DNA of 39,685 bases from contig JAGTRT010000026.1 of assembly GCA_018261895.1 (NCBI GenBank), forward strand, positions 1 to 39,685. The letters run 5' to 3'. Numbering within the stretch: the stretch's first letter is position 1; each line of letters begins with the position of its first letter. Shown here piece by piece: positions 1 to 8,509 of this stretch. The notes below the pieces were generated by a model. The model was not told where the DNA came from and did no database searches. It worked only from the letters and a program-made list of their open reading frames with translations. The translations under genes were made by a program, and so were the position numbers. This DNA is from Pseudomonadota bacterium (lineage in GTDB: Bacteria > Pseudomonadota > Gammaproteobacteria > Burkholderiales > Rhodocyclaceae).

Positions 1-215
1 CCCTGACTGGAAACCTTGAGCGGATTCTGGAAGAACTCGGCAATCCCTTGCAGATCGCCCTTGGCAGTCGATCCAAGTAGCCACATCAACAAGAAGAAGG
101 CCATCATCGCCGTCACGAAGTCGGCATAGGCAATCTTCCAGGCGCCACCATGCGCCCCACCCGCAACGACCTTCTTGCGTTTGATGATAATGGGGCGTGT
201 GGAATCGTCGCTCAT
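1..215 (-). CDS. motB: MotB, flagellar motor stator protein (5' part only)
   Basis: Only the first 71 residues are inside the window; the gene runs off the left edge. The translation starts MSDDSTRPIIIKRKK and continues with GGAHGGAWKIAYADFVTAMM and one membrane segment (FFLLMWLLGS), the standard MotB N-terminus with the plug region following. The Asp in YADFVTAMMAFF is the proton-binding residue of the family. It starts 27 nt after the motA stop, so the two are almost certainly one operon. No strong Shine-Dalgarno sequence is visible. MotB anchors the stator to peptidoglycan through a C-terminal OmpA-like domain that is not visible here. Confidence 0.93.
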   Translation of the reverse strand, partial: MSDDSTRPIIIKRKKVVAGGAHGGAWKIAYADFVTAMMAFFLLMWLLGSTAKGDLQGIAEFFQNPLKVSSQ

Positions 216-242
216 ATTGTGCTTTTGATGTCAGATGAGAGA

Positions 243-1100
243 CTACTTGCCCTTGCGAGCCTTGAGCTCCTCTTCCAGTTCGGTGAACGTGGGGCGCTCA
301 TGCGCACCCAGTGTCTTGCGACCGAACTCGATGGCAACCTGAGGCGCATAACCGGACATCGACGCCAGCAACACCATCTTGATGGTCTTGTAGATGGTTG
401 CACCCTCGTTCGCCTTTTGCTCGAGCAATTTGGCGACGGGCTCGACGAAGCCGTAGGAAATCAGAATACCGAGAAAGGTACCGACCAAGGCGCCGCCGAT
501 CATTTTGCCCAACACGGCAGGCGGGCTCCCCACCGAGCCCATCACATTCACGACCCCCATCACCGCAACCACGATACCGAAAGCGGGAACGGCACCGGCC
601 ACGCTGGACACCACATGCCCGGGTTCTGCAGCCTCATGATGGTGCGTCTCAAGTTCAACATCCATGAGGCTTTCGATTTCGACCGTATTCAAATTCCCGC
701 CGACCATCATGCGCAGGTAGTCGCAGGTAAATTCCATGACGTGGTGGTCGTGCAGGAGATTGGGATATTTGCTGAAAATTGGGCTACCTTCCGGATTTTC
801 GATGTCCCCTTCAATCGACATCAATCCTTCCTTGCGGACCTTGCCGAGGACTTCGAAAAGCATGGCCAAGGCATCGATATAGAACGCCTTGTTATATTTA
901 GAACCTTTAAGAATTCCCGGAACAGCACCAACCGTTGCCTTGATGATCTTGATGTCGTTTGCAGCAACGAAATAGCCGATCGTCAGACCCACAATGGCGA
1001 CGTACTCGGTCGGCACCCAAAGCGCAAGGAGACTTCCGTGCAATGCATACGTTCCCAGCGCCGACGCCAGAATGATGACATAACCAACAATCAGAAACAT
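243..1100 (-). CDS. motA: MotA, flagellar motor stator protein
   Basis: 285 residues, the normal length for long proteobacterial MotA. It forms the proton channel of the flagellar stator with MotB in the inner membrane. The N-terminus MFLIVGYVIIL is a membrane segment; the cytoplasmic loop holds the conserved ALAMLFEVLGKVRKEG and IENPEGSPIF blocks; the C-terminal half has two more helices with the conserved Pro-containing stretches AVPAFGIVVAVMGV and GALVGTFLGILISYG, then the charged tail. The start is supported by GGGGGCA upstream. It is first in a motAB operon, with a sigma-70-like promoter upstream. Confidence 0.96.
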   Translation of the reverse strand: MFLIVGYVIILASALGTYALHGSLLALWVPTEYVAIVGLTIGYFVAANDIKIIKATVGAVPGILKGSKYNKAFYIDALAMLFEVLGKVRKEGLMSIEGDIENPEGSPIFSKYPNLLHDHHVMEFTCDYLRMMVGGNLNTVEIESLMDVELETHHHEAAEPGHVVSSVAGAVPAFGIVVAVMGVVNVMGSVGSPPAVLGKMIGGALVGTFLGILISYGFVEPVAKLLEQKANEGATIYKTIKMVLLASMSGYAPQVAIEFGRKTLGAHERPTFTELEEELKARKGK

Positions 1101-1162
1101 GCAGTGCCCCCATTCGCGCCAGCAAGAACCAGCGCAGTTCCGCCCAGTAATTGGTTTCCGCT

Positions 1163-1192
1163 ATTGTAGCCACTTGAATTGCCGGAGTGCAA
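1163..1192 (-). promoter_or_regulatory. Sigma-70-like promoter of motAB
   Basis: On the minus strand TTGCAC and TACAAT are separated by 18 bases, a near-consensus -35/-10 pair about 60 nt upstream of the motA ATG. No sigma-28 flagellar class III motif was recognised. This is pattern matching only. Confidence 0.5.
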
Positions 1193-1298
1193 AGAAAGAA
1201 GGAATGAAGCGCGGGAAAGCGCCCTTTCGCCTCGATAAATATTCGGGTGGTAAACTGCTATGCATCCTATATCTAGTCTCCAGAGCAAGGCATAAACC

Positions 1299-1835
1299 GT
1301 GATTCGATTCTGCACGCAATGTGGCGCTAATGTCACTTTTGACATTCCGCCCGGAGACTCACTTCCTCGGCATATTTGCAACGCGTGTGGGCACATCCAT
1401 TACGAGAACCCCCGCCTGGTGGTCGGTTGCGTAGCCGAGTGGGAAGGTCGAATTTTGCTATGCCGACGCGCCATTGAGCCTCGCCTTGGCTTCTGGACAT
1501 TGCCAGCCGGCTTCATGGAAAACGGCGAAACCACCGCCGATGCGGCGATAAGAGAAACGCAGGAAGAAGCCGGCGCAGATGTCATCATTGATGCGCCATT
1601 TGCCATGGTCAGCATTGCCCATATCAATCAGGTTCATTTGTTTTATCGAGGGCGAATGGCCCACCCGGCTTTCCTGGCTGGAGAGGAAAGCCTGGAAGTC
1701 AAACTTTGCCACCCTGACGAAATTCCGTGGGCTGATCTTGCATTTCGGAGCGTCAGCCTCTGCCTGGAACGGTATCTGGCTGACCGAGCCAAAGCTGCTT
1801 ACGGTTTTCACGAAACCTCACTGGCACCGCAGTAA
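1299..1835 (+). CDS. Nudix hydrolase with N-terminal zinc ribbon
   Basis: 178 residues. The N-terminus has two CxxC pairs (CTQC and CNAC) forming a zinc ribbon, followed by HYENPRLVVG, as in NudC-like Nudix enzymes. The Nudix box is complete at about residues 70-92: GFMENGETTADAAIRETQEEAG matches GX5EX7REUXEEXGU. The family hydrolyses nucleoside diphosphates linked to another moiety, using a divalent metal; the substrate cannot be read from sequence and NAD-type or ADP-ribose substrates are possible. The start codon is GTG. It is a single gene that converges with the TonB-like gene, the stops lying 10 nt apart. Confidence 0.9.
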   Translation: MIRFCTQCGANVTFDIPPGDSLPRHICNACGHIHYENPRLVVGCVAEWEGRILLCRRAIEPRLGFWTLPAGFMENGETTADAAIRETQEEAGADVIIDAPFAMVSIAHINQVHLFYRGRMAHPAFLAGEESLEVKLCHPDEIPWADLAFRSVSLCLERYLADRAKAAYGFHETSLAPQ

Positions 1836-1845
1836 GCTGCCTACG

Positions 1846-2508
1846 TCACTCATTCAGGCGATACTCGATTGGCAACGAGATCGCATAACGCTTGCCCTGC
1901 ATCGCCTCCGGCAGCGTCGTTGTGGCAAGCGCTCGCTCGACCATATCCAGTGCCTGACGATCCAGAATTGCATGCCCAGACGATCGCTCAAGCGCGGTCA
2001 GCGGAGTTCCTAAACCGAGTGGGTAGCTGACTGAGACGATAACTACCCCCTCCCATCCATTCTCCCGAGCAATCGCAGGATAAGCCTTGAATGGCCGGGC
2101 ATTCCTGGCCAGACTCAGACGGAATAGTCCCAGCACTTCTGTTGCTATCGGCTGAGCACCGCCGGACTGCTCGATAGGCGGCACAGAAGGGCCCGCCACG
2201 GACAATTTTGTCGATTCAACGGTCGACGGGAAAAAACGGCCAAAATCAGAATCCCTCGGCGCTGGTTTTTTTGATTCTTTGGCAGAGCCAAGGACGCTTT
2301 GTTTCGATTGGTGTTTCGCCGACGGGCCCAATTTCTTGTATTCGCTCCCGGACTCCCGCTCTTGCTCAACATTGCGAACAGGGACAGGCGAATACGAAAT
2401 CAACGTTCCTCTGACATTGGGGGAACTGGATTGCAGGGCGAATCTCGATATTGTCAGCAAAACCAACAAATGGAACACGACCGAAATCCAAATCGCCCGT
2501 TTAATCAT
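1846..2508 (-). CDS. TonB-family protein (energy transducer, C-terminal TonB domain)
   Basis: 220 residues. One N-terminal membrane helix (AIWISVVFHLLVLLTISRFA), a polar periplasmic linker of about 110 residues, and a C-terminal TonB domain with YPAIARENGWEGVVIVSV, the SSGHAILDRQAL block and a final ISLPIEYRLNE. Such proteins pass proton-motive energy to outer-membrane receptors. No ExbB/ExbD lies next to it, so its receptor is unknown. The start at 2508 is chosen over 2544 because the longer frame would run through the terminator at 2534-2566; GGAGG lies 13 nt upstream. Part of the linker (DFGRFFPSTVES) is encoded by a copy of a dispersed 34-bp sequence. Confidence 0.85.
   Translation of the reverse strand: MIKRAIWISVVFHLLVLLTISRFALQSSSPNVRGTLISYSPVPVRNVEQERESGSEYKKLGPSAKHQSKQSVLGSAKESKKPAPRDSDFGRFFPSTVESTKLSVAGPSVPPIEQSGGAQPIATEVLGLFRLSLARNARPFKAYPAIARENGWEGVVIVSVSYPLGLGTPLTALERSSGHAILDRQALDMVERALATTTLPEAMQGKRYAISLPIEYRLNE
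2219..2252 (-). repeat. Dispersed 34-bp sequence, copy inside the tonB-like gene
   Basis: Matches the intergenic copies at 14285-14318 and 27723-27756, at 29 of 34 positions compared with the first. It reads in the same sense as the gene and supplies codons of the periplasmic linker. The shared core is TTTTTTCC followed by a GTTGACCGT-like end. Confidence 0.55.
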
Positions 2509-2533
2509 TACTTTGGCGAAGCCTCCAAAAGAC

Positions 2534-2566
2534 AAAACCCCCAATCAGCAAGCCAATTGGGGGTTT
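2534..2566 (-). terminator. Intrinsic terminator after the ccoGH-DUF3149 genes
   Basis: An 8-bp stem CCCCCAAT/ATTGGGGG with a 10-nt loop, flanked by AAA and TTT so that it could act in both directions. It lies between the DUF3149 stop and the tonB-like start. Confidence 0.8.
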
Positions 2567-2609
2567 ACGAAGAGCCTCCACTTATCAGGCGGAGCGCTTG
2601 CCGACAGTA

Positions 2610-2750
2610 TTACTTGCCGGCGTTGCGAGCATCCTCTTCCATCTTGTTCGAGTACATCTTGCCCATGACCACGCCGATGACGAGGACACCGACGATAACG
2701 GCAAAGCTCATCAAACCGAAATCGCTGTTAAACAAAAGCTCCCAAGCCAT
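2610..2750 (-). CDS. DUF3149-family small membrane protein
   Basis: 46 residues: it begins MAWELLFNSDFGLMS, continues into one membrane helix (FAVIVGVLVIGVVMGKM) and ends in a charged tail rich in K and E. The opening MAWELLF-SD-GLMS is typical of DUF3149 proteins, which are often found after cytochrome oxidase assembly genes. GGGAGGTAA lies just upstream of the ATG. It starts 27 nt after ccoH and is followed by a terminator, so it is the last gene of the ccoGH unit. The function is unknown; a small helper of oxidase assembly is an inference from position. Confidence 0.8.
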   Translation of the reverse strand: MAWELLFNSDFGLMSFAVIVGVLVIGVVMGKMYSNKMEEDARNAGK

Positions 2751-2777
2751 AAGTTACCTCCCAGTAACATTAAAAAA

Positions 2778-3299
2778 CTACTTCGCCGCGCGCGCCGTCA
2801 AGCGCAGCGGCTCCACCAAGTCAGCCAGCCATTCGCCTTGAAGCCGCCATTGACCAGCGGGGTCTTCAATCGAGACAAGCCAACGCCCCGAAACTTCTTC
2901 AGCAAGTTTACCGCTGTAGAAGCCCTGTCCTTCCATCTTCATCGTGATCAACTGATCCTGCCCGGCGCGGGTCGGATGAGCCAGCTTGAGCACGATTTCC
3001 GATGGCAAACCTGCGTCACCATCCGCCCCCAGCAGCAGGCGCAAATTAGATCCTGAGCGCATGACATCACCATGCAGCCCGATATTTCCTGCATGATGGT
3101 CACGCTGCAGACTCTGGTTTACCGCAAGTCCCTGCTTGTAATAATCATCCGTCACCAAGCCGTCATTGCTTACAACCGCAAGCCATACTGTGATCACACC
3201 AGCAATGATGACAGTACCTGGACCCGCCATCAAAAACCACGGCCAACGCTCCTTGTACCACGGCCTATTATCATTGCTCAAAGTCATAGAATTACTCAT
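2778..3299 (-). CDS. ccoH: FixH/CcoH, cbb3 oxidase assembly protein
   Basis: 173 residues. A cytoplasmic N-terminus (PWYKERWPWFLM) leads into one membrane helix (GTVIIAGVITVWLAVV), then the diagnostic DGLVTDDYYKQGLAVN motif and a periplasmic beta-rich domain. FixH proteins are needed for stable assembly of the cbb3 oxidase, probably through interaction with CcoN and copper delivery. It starts 1 nt after the ccoG stop, so the pair is translationally coupled. Confidence 0.93.
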   Translation of the reverse strand: MSNSMTLSNDNRPWYKERWPWFLMAGPGTVIIAGVITVWLAVVSNDGLVTDDYYKQGLAVNQSLQRDHHAGNIGLHGDVMRSGSNLRLLLGADGDAGLPSEIVLKLAHPTRAGQDQLITMKMEGQGFYSGKLAEEVSGRWLVSIEDPAGQWRLQGEWLADLVEPLRLTARAAK

Positions 3300-3300
3300 A

Positions 3301-4722
3301 TCAGGGCATCAGGAAAGAGGCTTTTTCTTGAACCGCAATCTTCTCGTGGTTCTGAGCCTTAATGTCAAAATAAATGGTGTTCGCACCCTTTTTACCAGAA
3401 TCAGGGGGAACACGAACAACCATGGTCACTTCGTGATTCTCGGCACCGGCGACGTCGACCACGGCATCGCCCACCACCTCGACCCCCTCCATACCCGTGA
3501 CGGTCACCAGATAGCGCTTTGGCTCTTCGGTAGTGTTCATCACTTTAAGGTTATAGACGTTTTCGATCCTTCCGTCATCTGCTTCGCGCGCCAAAACCGA
3601 GCGGTCCCGAATAATATCGACCTTCAAGGGCACACGCACCGCAAGTGACCAGATCGCAGCGACGGTTATCGCTGTCAGAATCGTCGTATAAAGGATGATT
3701 CGCGGCCGTATCAGATGGGACAGAACTTCCTTGGACGAAAAGTGCTTCTCCAGGGCATTCTCGGTCGTGTATCGAATGAGGCCTCTCGGCAAGCCCAGTT
3801 TATCCATGACCGGGTCGCATGCATCGATGCAGGCGCCACAGCCGATACACTCATATTGTTGCCCCTTGCGAATATCTATTCCCGTCGGGCAAACCACCAC
3901 GCAAAGATCACAATCAACGCAGTCGCCCTGACCGGACGCCTTTGGATCAACCGCTTTTTTACGAGCACCGCGCGGCTCACCTCGCTCTGGATCATAGGTA
4001 ATAATCAGCGTATCCGGATCGAACATAACCCCCTGAAAGCGCGCATAGGGGCACATGTATTTACAGACCTGCTCGCGGAGAAAGCCCGCCTGCATGTAGC
4101 AGAAGCCACCGTAGAAAAACGTCCAGAACAGTTCCCAACCTGAAAACCCGAATGGAAGCGCTGCCAGCAATTCGTCAACCGGCGTGAAATAAGCAACGAG
4201 CGTAAATCCCGTCCACAGAGAAATCAGTAGCCAAATTGCGTGCTTGAGTGCCTTTAGCCGAAATTTCCTCGCGGTCATTGGCCCTTTGTCCAACTTCATG
4301 CGCGCAGAGCGATCACCTTCAATTCGGTTTTCAACCCACATGAAAATTTCGGTGTAGACCGTCTGAGGACAGGCGTAGCCGCAGAACAAGCGGCCTGCAA
4401 TAGCAGTGAACAAAAACAGGGCGTAAGCAGAAATAATCAGCAGCAACGCGAGATAAAAGACATCCTGCGGCCACAAAACAAGCCCAAAAAGATAGAACTT
4501 GCGCTCCACCAGATGCAGCAGAACGGCCTGACGACCATTCCACTCAAGCCAGGGTGCCAAATAGAAAATGATTTGGGTCAGCCAGACCAGTACCCAACGC
4601 CAGCTATTCCACCAGCCCTTAACGTCCCGGATGTATACCTTTTTGTGTTTCTCGTAAAAAGAAATTTCGGACTGGGCTTCTGGGGAATTCCCCAGAGGGC
4701 TGTTATTACTGGATTCAGTCAT
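3301..4722 (-). CDS. ccoG: CcoG/FixG, polyferredoxin for cbb3 oxidase assembly (copy 1)
   Basis: 473 residues. The N-terminal half is membrane-spanning (IIFYLAPWLEWNGRQAVLLHL, LFCGYACPQTVYTEIFMWVE), followed by a module with two [4Fe-4S] motifs, CVDCDLCVVVCP and CIGCGACIDACDP, and a C-terminal periplasmic Ig-like domain ending KASFLMP. Members reduce Cu(II) to Cu(I) for CuB site assembly. It is followed by ccoH (1-nt gap) and preceded by a terminator after ccoP at 4816-4843, so it may have its own promoter in the 130-nt gap. A clear paralogue lies at 23485-24894. Confidence 0.95.
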   Translation of the reverse strand: MTESSNNSPLGNSPEAQSEISFYEKHKKVYIRDVKGWWNSWRWVLVWLTQIIFYLAPWLEWNGRQAVLLHLVERKFYLFGLVLWPQDVFYLALLLIISAYALFLFTAIAGRLFCGYACPQTVYTEIFMWVENRIEGDRSARMKLDKGPMTARKFRLKALKHAIWLLISLWTGFTLVAYFTPVDELLAALPFGFSGWELFWTFFYGGFCYMQAGFLREQVCKYMCPYARFQGVMFDPDTLIITYDPERGEPRGARKKAVDPKASGQGDCVDCDLCVVVCPTGIDIRKGQQYECIGCGACIDACDPVMDKLGLPRGLIRYTTENALEKHFSSKEVLSHLIRPRIILYTTILTAITVAAIWSLAVRVPLKVDIIRDRSVLAREADDGRIENVYNLKVMNTTEEPKRYLVTVTGMEGVEVVGDAVVDVAGAENHEVTMVVRVPPDSGKKGANTIYFDIKAQNHEKIAVQEKASFLMP

Positions 4723-4815
4723 GGTCTTATCGGTATCAAAACTGCGCTAAGCATGTGAACATCAGCGCTGGCAATAACGCATTTTGGATACAAATCAGAT
4801 TTCCGGACAACAATA

Positions 4816-4843
4816 GAAAAACGGGGCGGCAATGCCGCCCCGC
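4816..4843 (-). terminator. Intrinsic terminator after ccoNOQP
   Basis: A perfect 9-bp stem CGGGGCGGC/GCCGCCCCG with a 3-nt loop, followed on the minus strand by a run of five T. It begins 10 nt after the ccoP stop codon and separates ccoNOQP from ccoGH. Confidence 0.9.
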
Positions 4844-4852
4844 TTCATTCAA

Positions 4853-5752
4853 TTACTTGGCGCCTTGGCCCAAGCTAATCACATAGGCTGCCAGCAGGTG
4901 GACCTTGGCGTCACCAAGGAACTCCTTCCAAGCAGGCATCTGATTCTGACGACCCTTGGTGATGGTTTCCGTGATGGTCGCTTCGGAAGAACCGTACAGC
5001 CAGATCTTGTCGGTCAGGTTCGGAGCACCAACAGCGGTCATACCGGTAGCTTCCATGCCGTGGCAGCCAACACAACCAGCAGACACGAAGGTTTCCTTGC
5101 CCTTGGCTGCGCGAACGGAGTCATTCGGCAGACCGGACAACGAACGAACAAAGTTTGCCAGATCCTTGATGGAATCGGCACCCAGCTGTTCGTGCGGAGG
5201 CATGACACCCATGCGGCCATTGGAGATCGTTTCCTTGATCTGCTCCGGCTCACCACCATACTGCCAGTCAGCATCGGTCAGATTCGGGAAGCCCTTTGCA
5301 CCACGTGCATCAGCACCGTGACATTGCATGCAGTAGGTCAGGTACAGACGCTTGCCCATTTCCATGGCTTGCTTGTCGCCGGCCACAGCCTTGAGATCCA
5401 TGGCCATATACTTGTCGAACAACGGCTTGACGGTGGCGTCCATCTTGTCGACTTCAGCCTTGTGCTGCCCGCCGGAAGTCCAGCCAAGCATGCCCTTGTA
5501 GTTACCCAACCCCGGATAGAGAGCCAGATAGACCAGCGCGAAGACCACGGTGATTACAAACATCCAGCTCCACCACTTGGGCATTGGATTGTTGTATTCC
5601 TCCAGGGTTTCATCCCAAACGTGCCCCATGGTCTTACCCGGGGTAAACGTCGCCTTGCCCTGCACAATCAGGAGCACCGCACAGGCAAGAATACTTGCCA
5701 ATACGATGACGACTACGTACAGGTTCCAAAAATCGCTAACGAAATCGCTCAT
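4853..5752 (-). CDS. ccoP: CcoP, dihaem cytochrome c subunit of cbb3 oxidase
   Basis: 299 residues. Two N-terminal membrane segments (LYVVVIVLASILACAVLLIV and WSWMFVITVVFALVYLALYPG) are followed by two periplasmic cytochrome c domains with CMQCH (about residue 141) and CVGCH (about 226), and downstream Met axial ligands such as GVMPP and QMPAW. It takes electrons from soluble cytochrome c and passes them to CcoO/CcoN. It is the last gene of ccoNOQP, 15 nt after ccoQ. Confidence 0.97.
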   Translation of the reverse strand: MSDFVSDFWNLYVVVIVLASILACAVLLIVQGKATFTPGKTMGHVWDETLEEYNNPMPKWWSWMFVITVVFALVYLALYPGLGNYKGMLGWTSGGQHKAEVDKMDATVKPLFDKYMAMDLKAVAGDKQAMEMGKRLYLTYCMQCHGADARGAKGFPNLTDADWQYGGEPEQIKETISNGRMGVMPPHEQLGADSIKDLANFVRSLSGLPNDSVRAAKGKETFVSAGCVGCHGMEATGMTAVGAPNLTDKIWLYGSSEATITETITKGRQNQMPAWKEFLGDAKVHLLAAYVISLGQGAK

Positions 5753-5767
5753 TTGCTTTCCTTTTTT

Positions 5768-5944
5768 TCAGCGGGGGTGCGATGGCTTTGACATCGCACC
5801 CTGATCATCATGCTCCGCGAACGGCAAGTTGGCAGCTTCCTCAAAACCCTTCTTGCTGTTCTTGCCGTAGGCCCACCCCACAATTGCCAGGAAGCAGAGC
5901 AAACCGGCAACCGTGATGATGGAACGCAGATCGTTGATGTCCAT
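5768..5944 (-). CDS. ccoQ: CcoQ, small subunit of cbb3 oxidase
   Basis: 58 residues: a short N-terminus (MDINDLRS), one membrane helix (IITVAGLLCFLAIVGWAYG), then KNSKKGFEEAANLPF, the typical FixQ/CcoQ signature. CcoQ stabilises the CcoP-CcoNO complex. It lies between ccoO (5-nt gap) and ccoP (15-nt gap), the usual order. Confidence 0.93.
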   Translation of the reverse strand: MDINDLRSIITVAGLLCFLAIVGWAYGKNSKKGFEEAANLPFAEHDDQGAMSKPSHPR

Positions 5945-5949
5945 GGCTA

Positions 5950-6585
5950 TTACTTGACGTTCTTCAGAGCTGTACCCATGCCTTGCAGGTAAGCGATCAG
6001 AACATCCAGTTCGGTCTTGTCACCGATGGCAGCCTTGGCACCCTTGATCTCTTCGTCAGAGTAGGTCGGAATACCGCGAAGATTTGCATAAGTGCGCATG
6101 ACCTGCATCTTCTTCTCGATATCGACGCCCACGGATTCCTTGGCCTTGGTGTTTGCCAGGAAGGCAAATGCCGGCATGTTGGACTCGGGAACCACGTCAC
6201 GAGGATTGATCAGGTGAGCACGCTGCCACTCGTCGGAATAACGACCACCGACGCGGTGCAAATCCGGACCGGTACGCTTGGAACCCCACTGGAACGGGTG
6301 ATCATAAACGTACTCGCCAGCGACGGAGTAGTGACCGTAGCGCTCGGTTTCCGCACGGAACGGACGGATCATCTGCGAATGGCAGTTGTAGCAGCCTTCG
6401 CGGATATAAACGTCACGACCGGCAAGACGCACCGCATCGTATGGCTTCGTACCTTCAACCGGCGTGGTGGTGGATTTCTGGAAGAACAATGGAACGATTT
6501 CCAGCAAACCACCCCAGATCACGACCAACAGCGTAAAGATGATAAGGAGCGTTACGCTCTTTTCAATTTGTTCATGCTTGAGCAT
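5950..6585 (-). CDS. ccoO: CcoO, monohaem cytochrome c subunit of cbb3 oxidase
   Basis: 211 residues, normal for the family. One N-terminal membrane anchor ([25 protein letters not shown]) precedes a cytochrome c domain with [12 protein letters not shown] (about residue 66), a strongly conserved CcoO block, and [20 protein letters not shown]. The Met ligand is probably in PESNMPAF. It starts 16 nt after ccoN. Confidence 0.97.
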   Translation of the reverse strand: MLKHEQIEKSVTLLIIFTLLVVIWGGLLEIVPLFFQKSTTTPVEGTKPYDAVRLAGRDVYIREGCYNCHSQMIRPFRAETERYGHYSVAGEYVYDHPFQWGSKRTGPDLHRVGGRYSDEWQRAHLINPRDVVPESNMPAFAFLANTKAKESVGVDIEKKMQVMRTYANLRGIPTYSDEEIKGAKAAIGDKTELDVLIAYLQGMGTALKNVK

Positions 6586-6601
6586 TGTTATCTCTCCCTA
6601 A

Positions 6602-8026
6602 TCAGGCGTGATGACCAGCCGGAGCAATAACCGGCACATCCTTGGTGTTACCACCGGCCATCGTCTTGAACATGTTGTAAGCCATGATCAGCATACCGGT
6701 CAGGAACAGGACACCGCCCAACCAACGAATCGCCCAGAACGGGTAGGAACCCTTGACGGACTCAACGAAGCTGTAGGCCAGGGTACCGTCAGCATTCACG
6801 GCACGCCACATGAGGCCCTGCATAACACCGGCAATCCACATGGAAGCGATATACAGCACGGTACCGATGGTAGCGATCCAGAAATGGGTCGTCACCAGCT
6901 TGGTGCTATACATCTCGCTCTTGCCAAACAGACGCGGCAGCAGGTAATACATGGAACCGATGGAAACCATGGCAACCCAACCGAGGGCGCCAGAGTGAAC
7001 GTGGCCAACCGTCCAGTCGGTGTAGTGCGACAGCGCATTGACGGTCTTGATCGACATCATCGGACCTTCGAACGTAGACATACCGTAGAAGGACAGCGAA
7101 GTGATCAGGAACTTCAGGATAGGATCGTCGCGCAGCTTATGCCATGCACCAGACAGGGTCATGATGCCGTTGATCATGCCACCCCAAGACGGAGCCAGCA
7201 GAATCAGGGAGAACAGCATACCGACAGACTGGGTCCAGTCCGGCAGAGCCGTGTAGTGCAGGTGGTGAGGACCCGCCCACATGTAGGTAAAGATCAGCGC
7301 CCAGAAGTGCACAACCGACAGGCGATAAGAATAAACCGGACGGCCAGCCTGCTTCGGAACGAAGTAGTACATCATACCCAGGAAGCCCGCAGTCAGGAAG
7401 AAACCAACGGCGTTGTGGCCATACCACCACTGGATCATCGCATCCTGAACACCCGAGTAAGCAGAGTAGGACTTCAGGAAGGTCACCGGCAACGCAGCGC
7501 TGTTACCCAAATGCAGCAGGGCAACGGCGATGATCATCGAGCCGAAGAACCAGTTCGCGACATAGATGTGCGAAACGGTGCGCTTGCCGATGGTACCGAA
7601 GAATACGATTGCATAAGACACCCAGACCAGCGTGATCAGGATATCAACCGGCCACTCCAGCTCGGCATATTCCTTACCACTGGTAATACCCAGCGGAAGG
7701 CTGACAGCAGCCAGCAGAATAACCAACTGCCAACCCCAGAACGTAAAGGGAATCAGCGGCCCACCCCACAAACGGGTGTGCCCGGTGCGCTGAACGCACC
7801 AGTAAGACGTTGCAAACAGGGCGCAGCCACCAAACGCGAAAATAACTGCGTTGGTATGCAACGGGCGCAGACGGCCAAAGTGCAGGAAGCCAATATTCAG
7901 CTCCGGCCAGACCAACTGAGCAGCAATGATGACACCGACCAGCATGCCAACAATACCCCAGATGACAGTCATGACGGCGAATTGCCGTACGACCTTATCG
8001 TTATATGTGGTTTGCGTTCCAGACAT
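6602..8026 (-). CDS. ccoN: CcoN, catalytic subunit I of cbb3 cytochrome c oxidase
   Basis: 474 residues with about 12 membrane helices. Haem and CuB ligands are visible: [10 protein letters not shown] (low-spin haem His), [14 protein letters not shown] (CuB His), the GPHHLHYT His pair, and [18 protein letters not shown] near the C-terminal haem ligands. It reduces oxygen to water at very low oxygen tension and pumps protons. The start at 8026 ([10 protein letters not shown]) is preferred to the longer frame because AGAGGTGGG lies directly upstream. It is the first gene of ccoNOQP, with an FNR/Anr-type site about 100 bp upstream. Confidence 0.97.
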   Translation of the reverse strand: MSGTQTTYNDKVVRQFAVMTVIWGIVGMLVGVIIAAQLVWPELNIGFLHFGRLRPLHTNAVIFAFGGCALFATSYWCVQRTGHTRLWGGPLIPFTFWGWQLVILLAAVSLPLGITSGKEYAELEWPVDILITLVWVSYAIVFFGTIGKRTVSHIYVANWFFGSMIIAVALLHLGNSAALPVTFLKSYSAYSGVQDAMIQWWYGHNAVGFFLTAGFLGMMYYFVPKQAGRPVYSYRLSVVHFWALIFTYMWAGPHHLHYTALPDWTQSVGMLFSLILLAPSWGGMINGIMTLSGAWHKLRDDPILKFLITSLSFYGMSTFEGPMMSIKTVNALSHYTDWTVGHVHSGALGWVAMVSIGSMYYLLPRLFGKSEMYSTKLVTTHFWIATIGTVLYIASMWIAGVMQGLMWRAVNADGTLAYSFVESVKGSYPFWAIRWLGGVLFLTGMLIMAYNMFKTMAGGNTKDVPVIAPAGHHA

Positions 8027-8122
8027 GAACCCACCTCTCGTAAAGAAAAAACGGAATGCCCACCTCCCTGAACCCAAGGGGACACATAGAAAGCGATGGT
8101 ATTCTAGTTCAGTGCGGGCGTT

Positions 8123-8136
8123 TTGACCTAGATCAA
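8123..8136. promoter_or_regulatory. FNR/Anr-type box upstream of ccoN
   Basis: TTGACctagATCAA, one mismatch from the TTGAT-N4-ATCAA consensus. A TACCAT hexamer at 8096-8101 would place the box close to -41.5 of the resulting start site, the class II activator position; TAGAAT at 8101-8106 is an alternative -10. An anaerobic activator of ccoNOQP is the standard arrangement. Known consensus, position inferred. Confidence 0.8.
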
Positions 8137-8204
8137 CCTACCTATTATCTAAGGCAGATAGTCCTAAATATCTAGGCCCAGCGCAGGTTACGGGGTGTGT
8201 GGAC

Positions 8205-8231
8205 AAAAAAAGGGTGCGTCGTAACGCACCC
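8205..8231 (-). terminator. Intrinsic terminator after ccoIS
   Basis: An 8-bp stem GGGTGCGT/ACGCACCC with a 4-nt loop, followed on the minus strand by seven T. It lies between the ccoS stop and the FNR box, so ccoNOQP is transcribed separately. Confidence 0.85.
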
Positions 8232-8307
8232 CAACCCCAACAGAGAATTGCTGCAAAGCGCTCGCTTCACAATGGCGCCATTCTGCATGTCATTCAGACC
8301 CCGCGCG

Positions 8308-8321
8308 TTGACGCAGGTCAA
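8308..8321. promoter_or_regulatory. Second FNR-like palindrome overlapping the ccoS stop codon
   Basis: TTGACgcagGTCAA, a perfect palindrome around the 4-nt spacer and two changes from the FNR consensus. It overlaps the last codons of ccoS and is separated from ccoN by the 8205-8231 terminator, so it may be fortuitous. Confidence 0.3.
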
Positions 8322-8509
8322 ATGTCATCTTTTTTATTAGGGTCTTTAATTTCGTCGGTTTTTTTGGGCTGATCGTCATCCATCAAGACGCGAAAGCCCG
8401 GCCCTTCAAGGTCGTCGAACTGCCCGCTACGAACCGACCACCAGAAAGCCAGGGCAATTCCGAAGACAAGAATGACCGAAACCGGGATAAGCAGGTACAC
8501 ACTTTCCAT
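8318..8509 (-). CDS. ccoS: CcoS, cbb3 oxidase maturation protein
   Basis: 63 residues. It opens MESVYLLIPVSVILVFGIALAFWWSVRSGQFDDLEGPG, a single membrane helix followed by the FWW-V-SGQFDDLEGP block that defines CcoS. It then has a charged tail (DDDQPKKTDEIKDPNKKDD). CcoS is required for cofactor insertion into the cbb3 oxidase. Its ATG overlaps the ccoI stop (TGATG), so it is translationally coupled to ccoI. Confidence 0.94.
   Translation of the reverse strand: MESVYLLIPVSVILVFGIALAFWWSVRSGQFDDLEGPGFRVLMDDDQPKKTDEIKDPNKKDDI

Noticed and set aside
4732..4745. TTGAT-N4-ATAAG on the minus strand near the ccoG start, resembling an FNR box
   Set aside because: Only one half-site is good, and it lies within about 20 nt of the ATG, too close for an activator site.
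6608..8071. A 487-residue open frame on the plus strand opposite ccoN
   Set aside because: It mirrors ccoN codons, has low-complexity content rich in Q, H, R and G, and no family match. CcoN on the other strand is certain.
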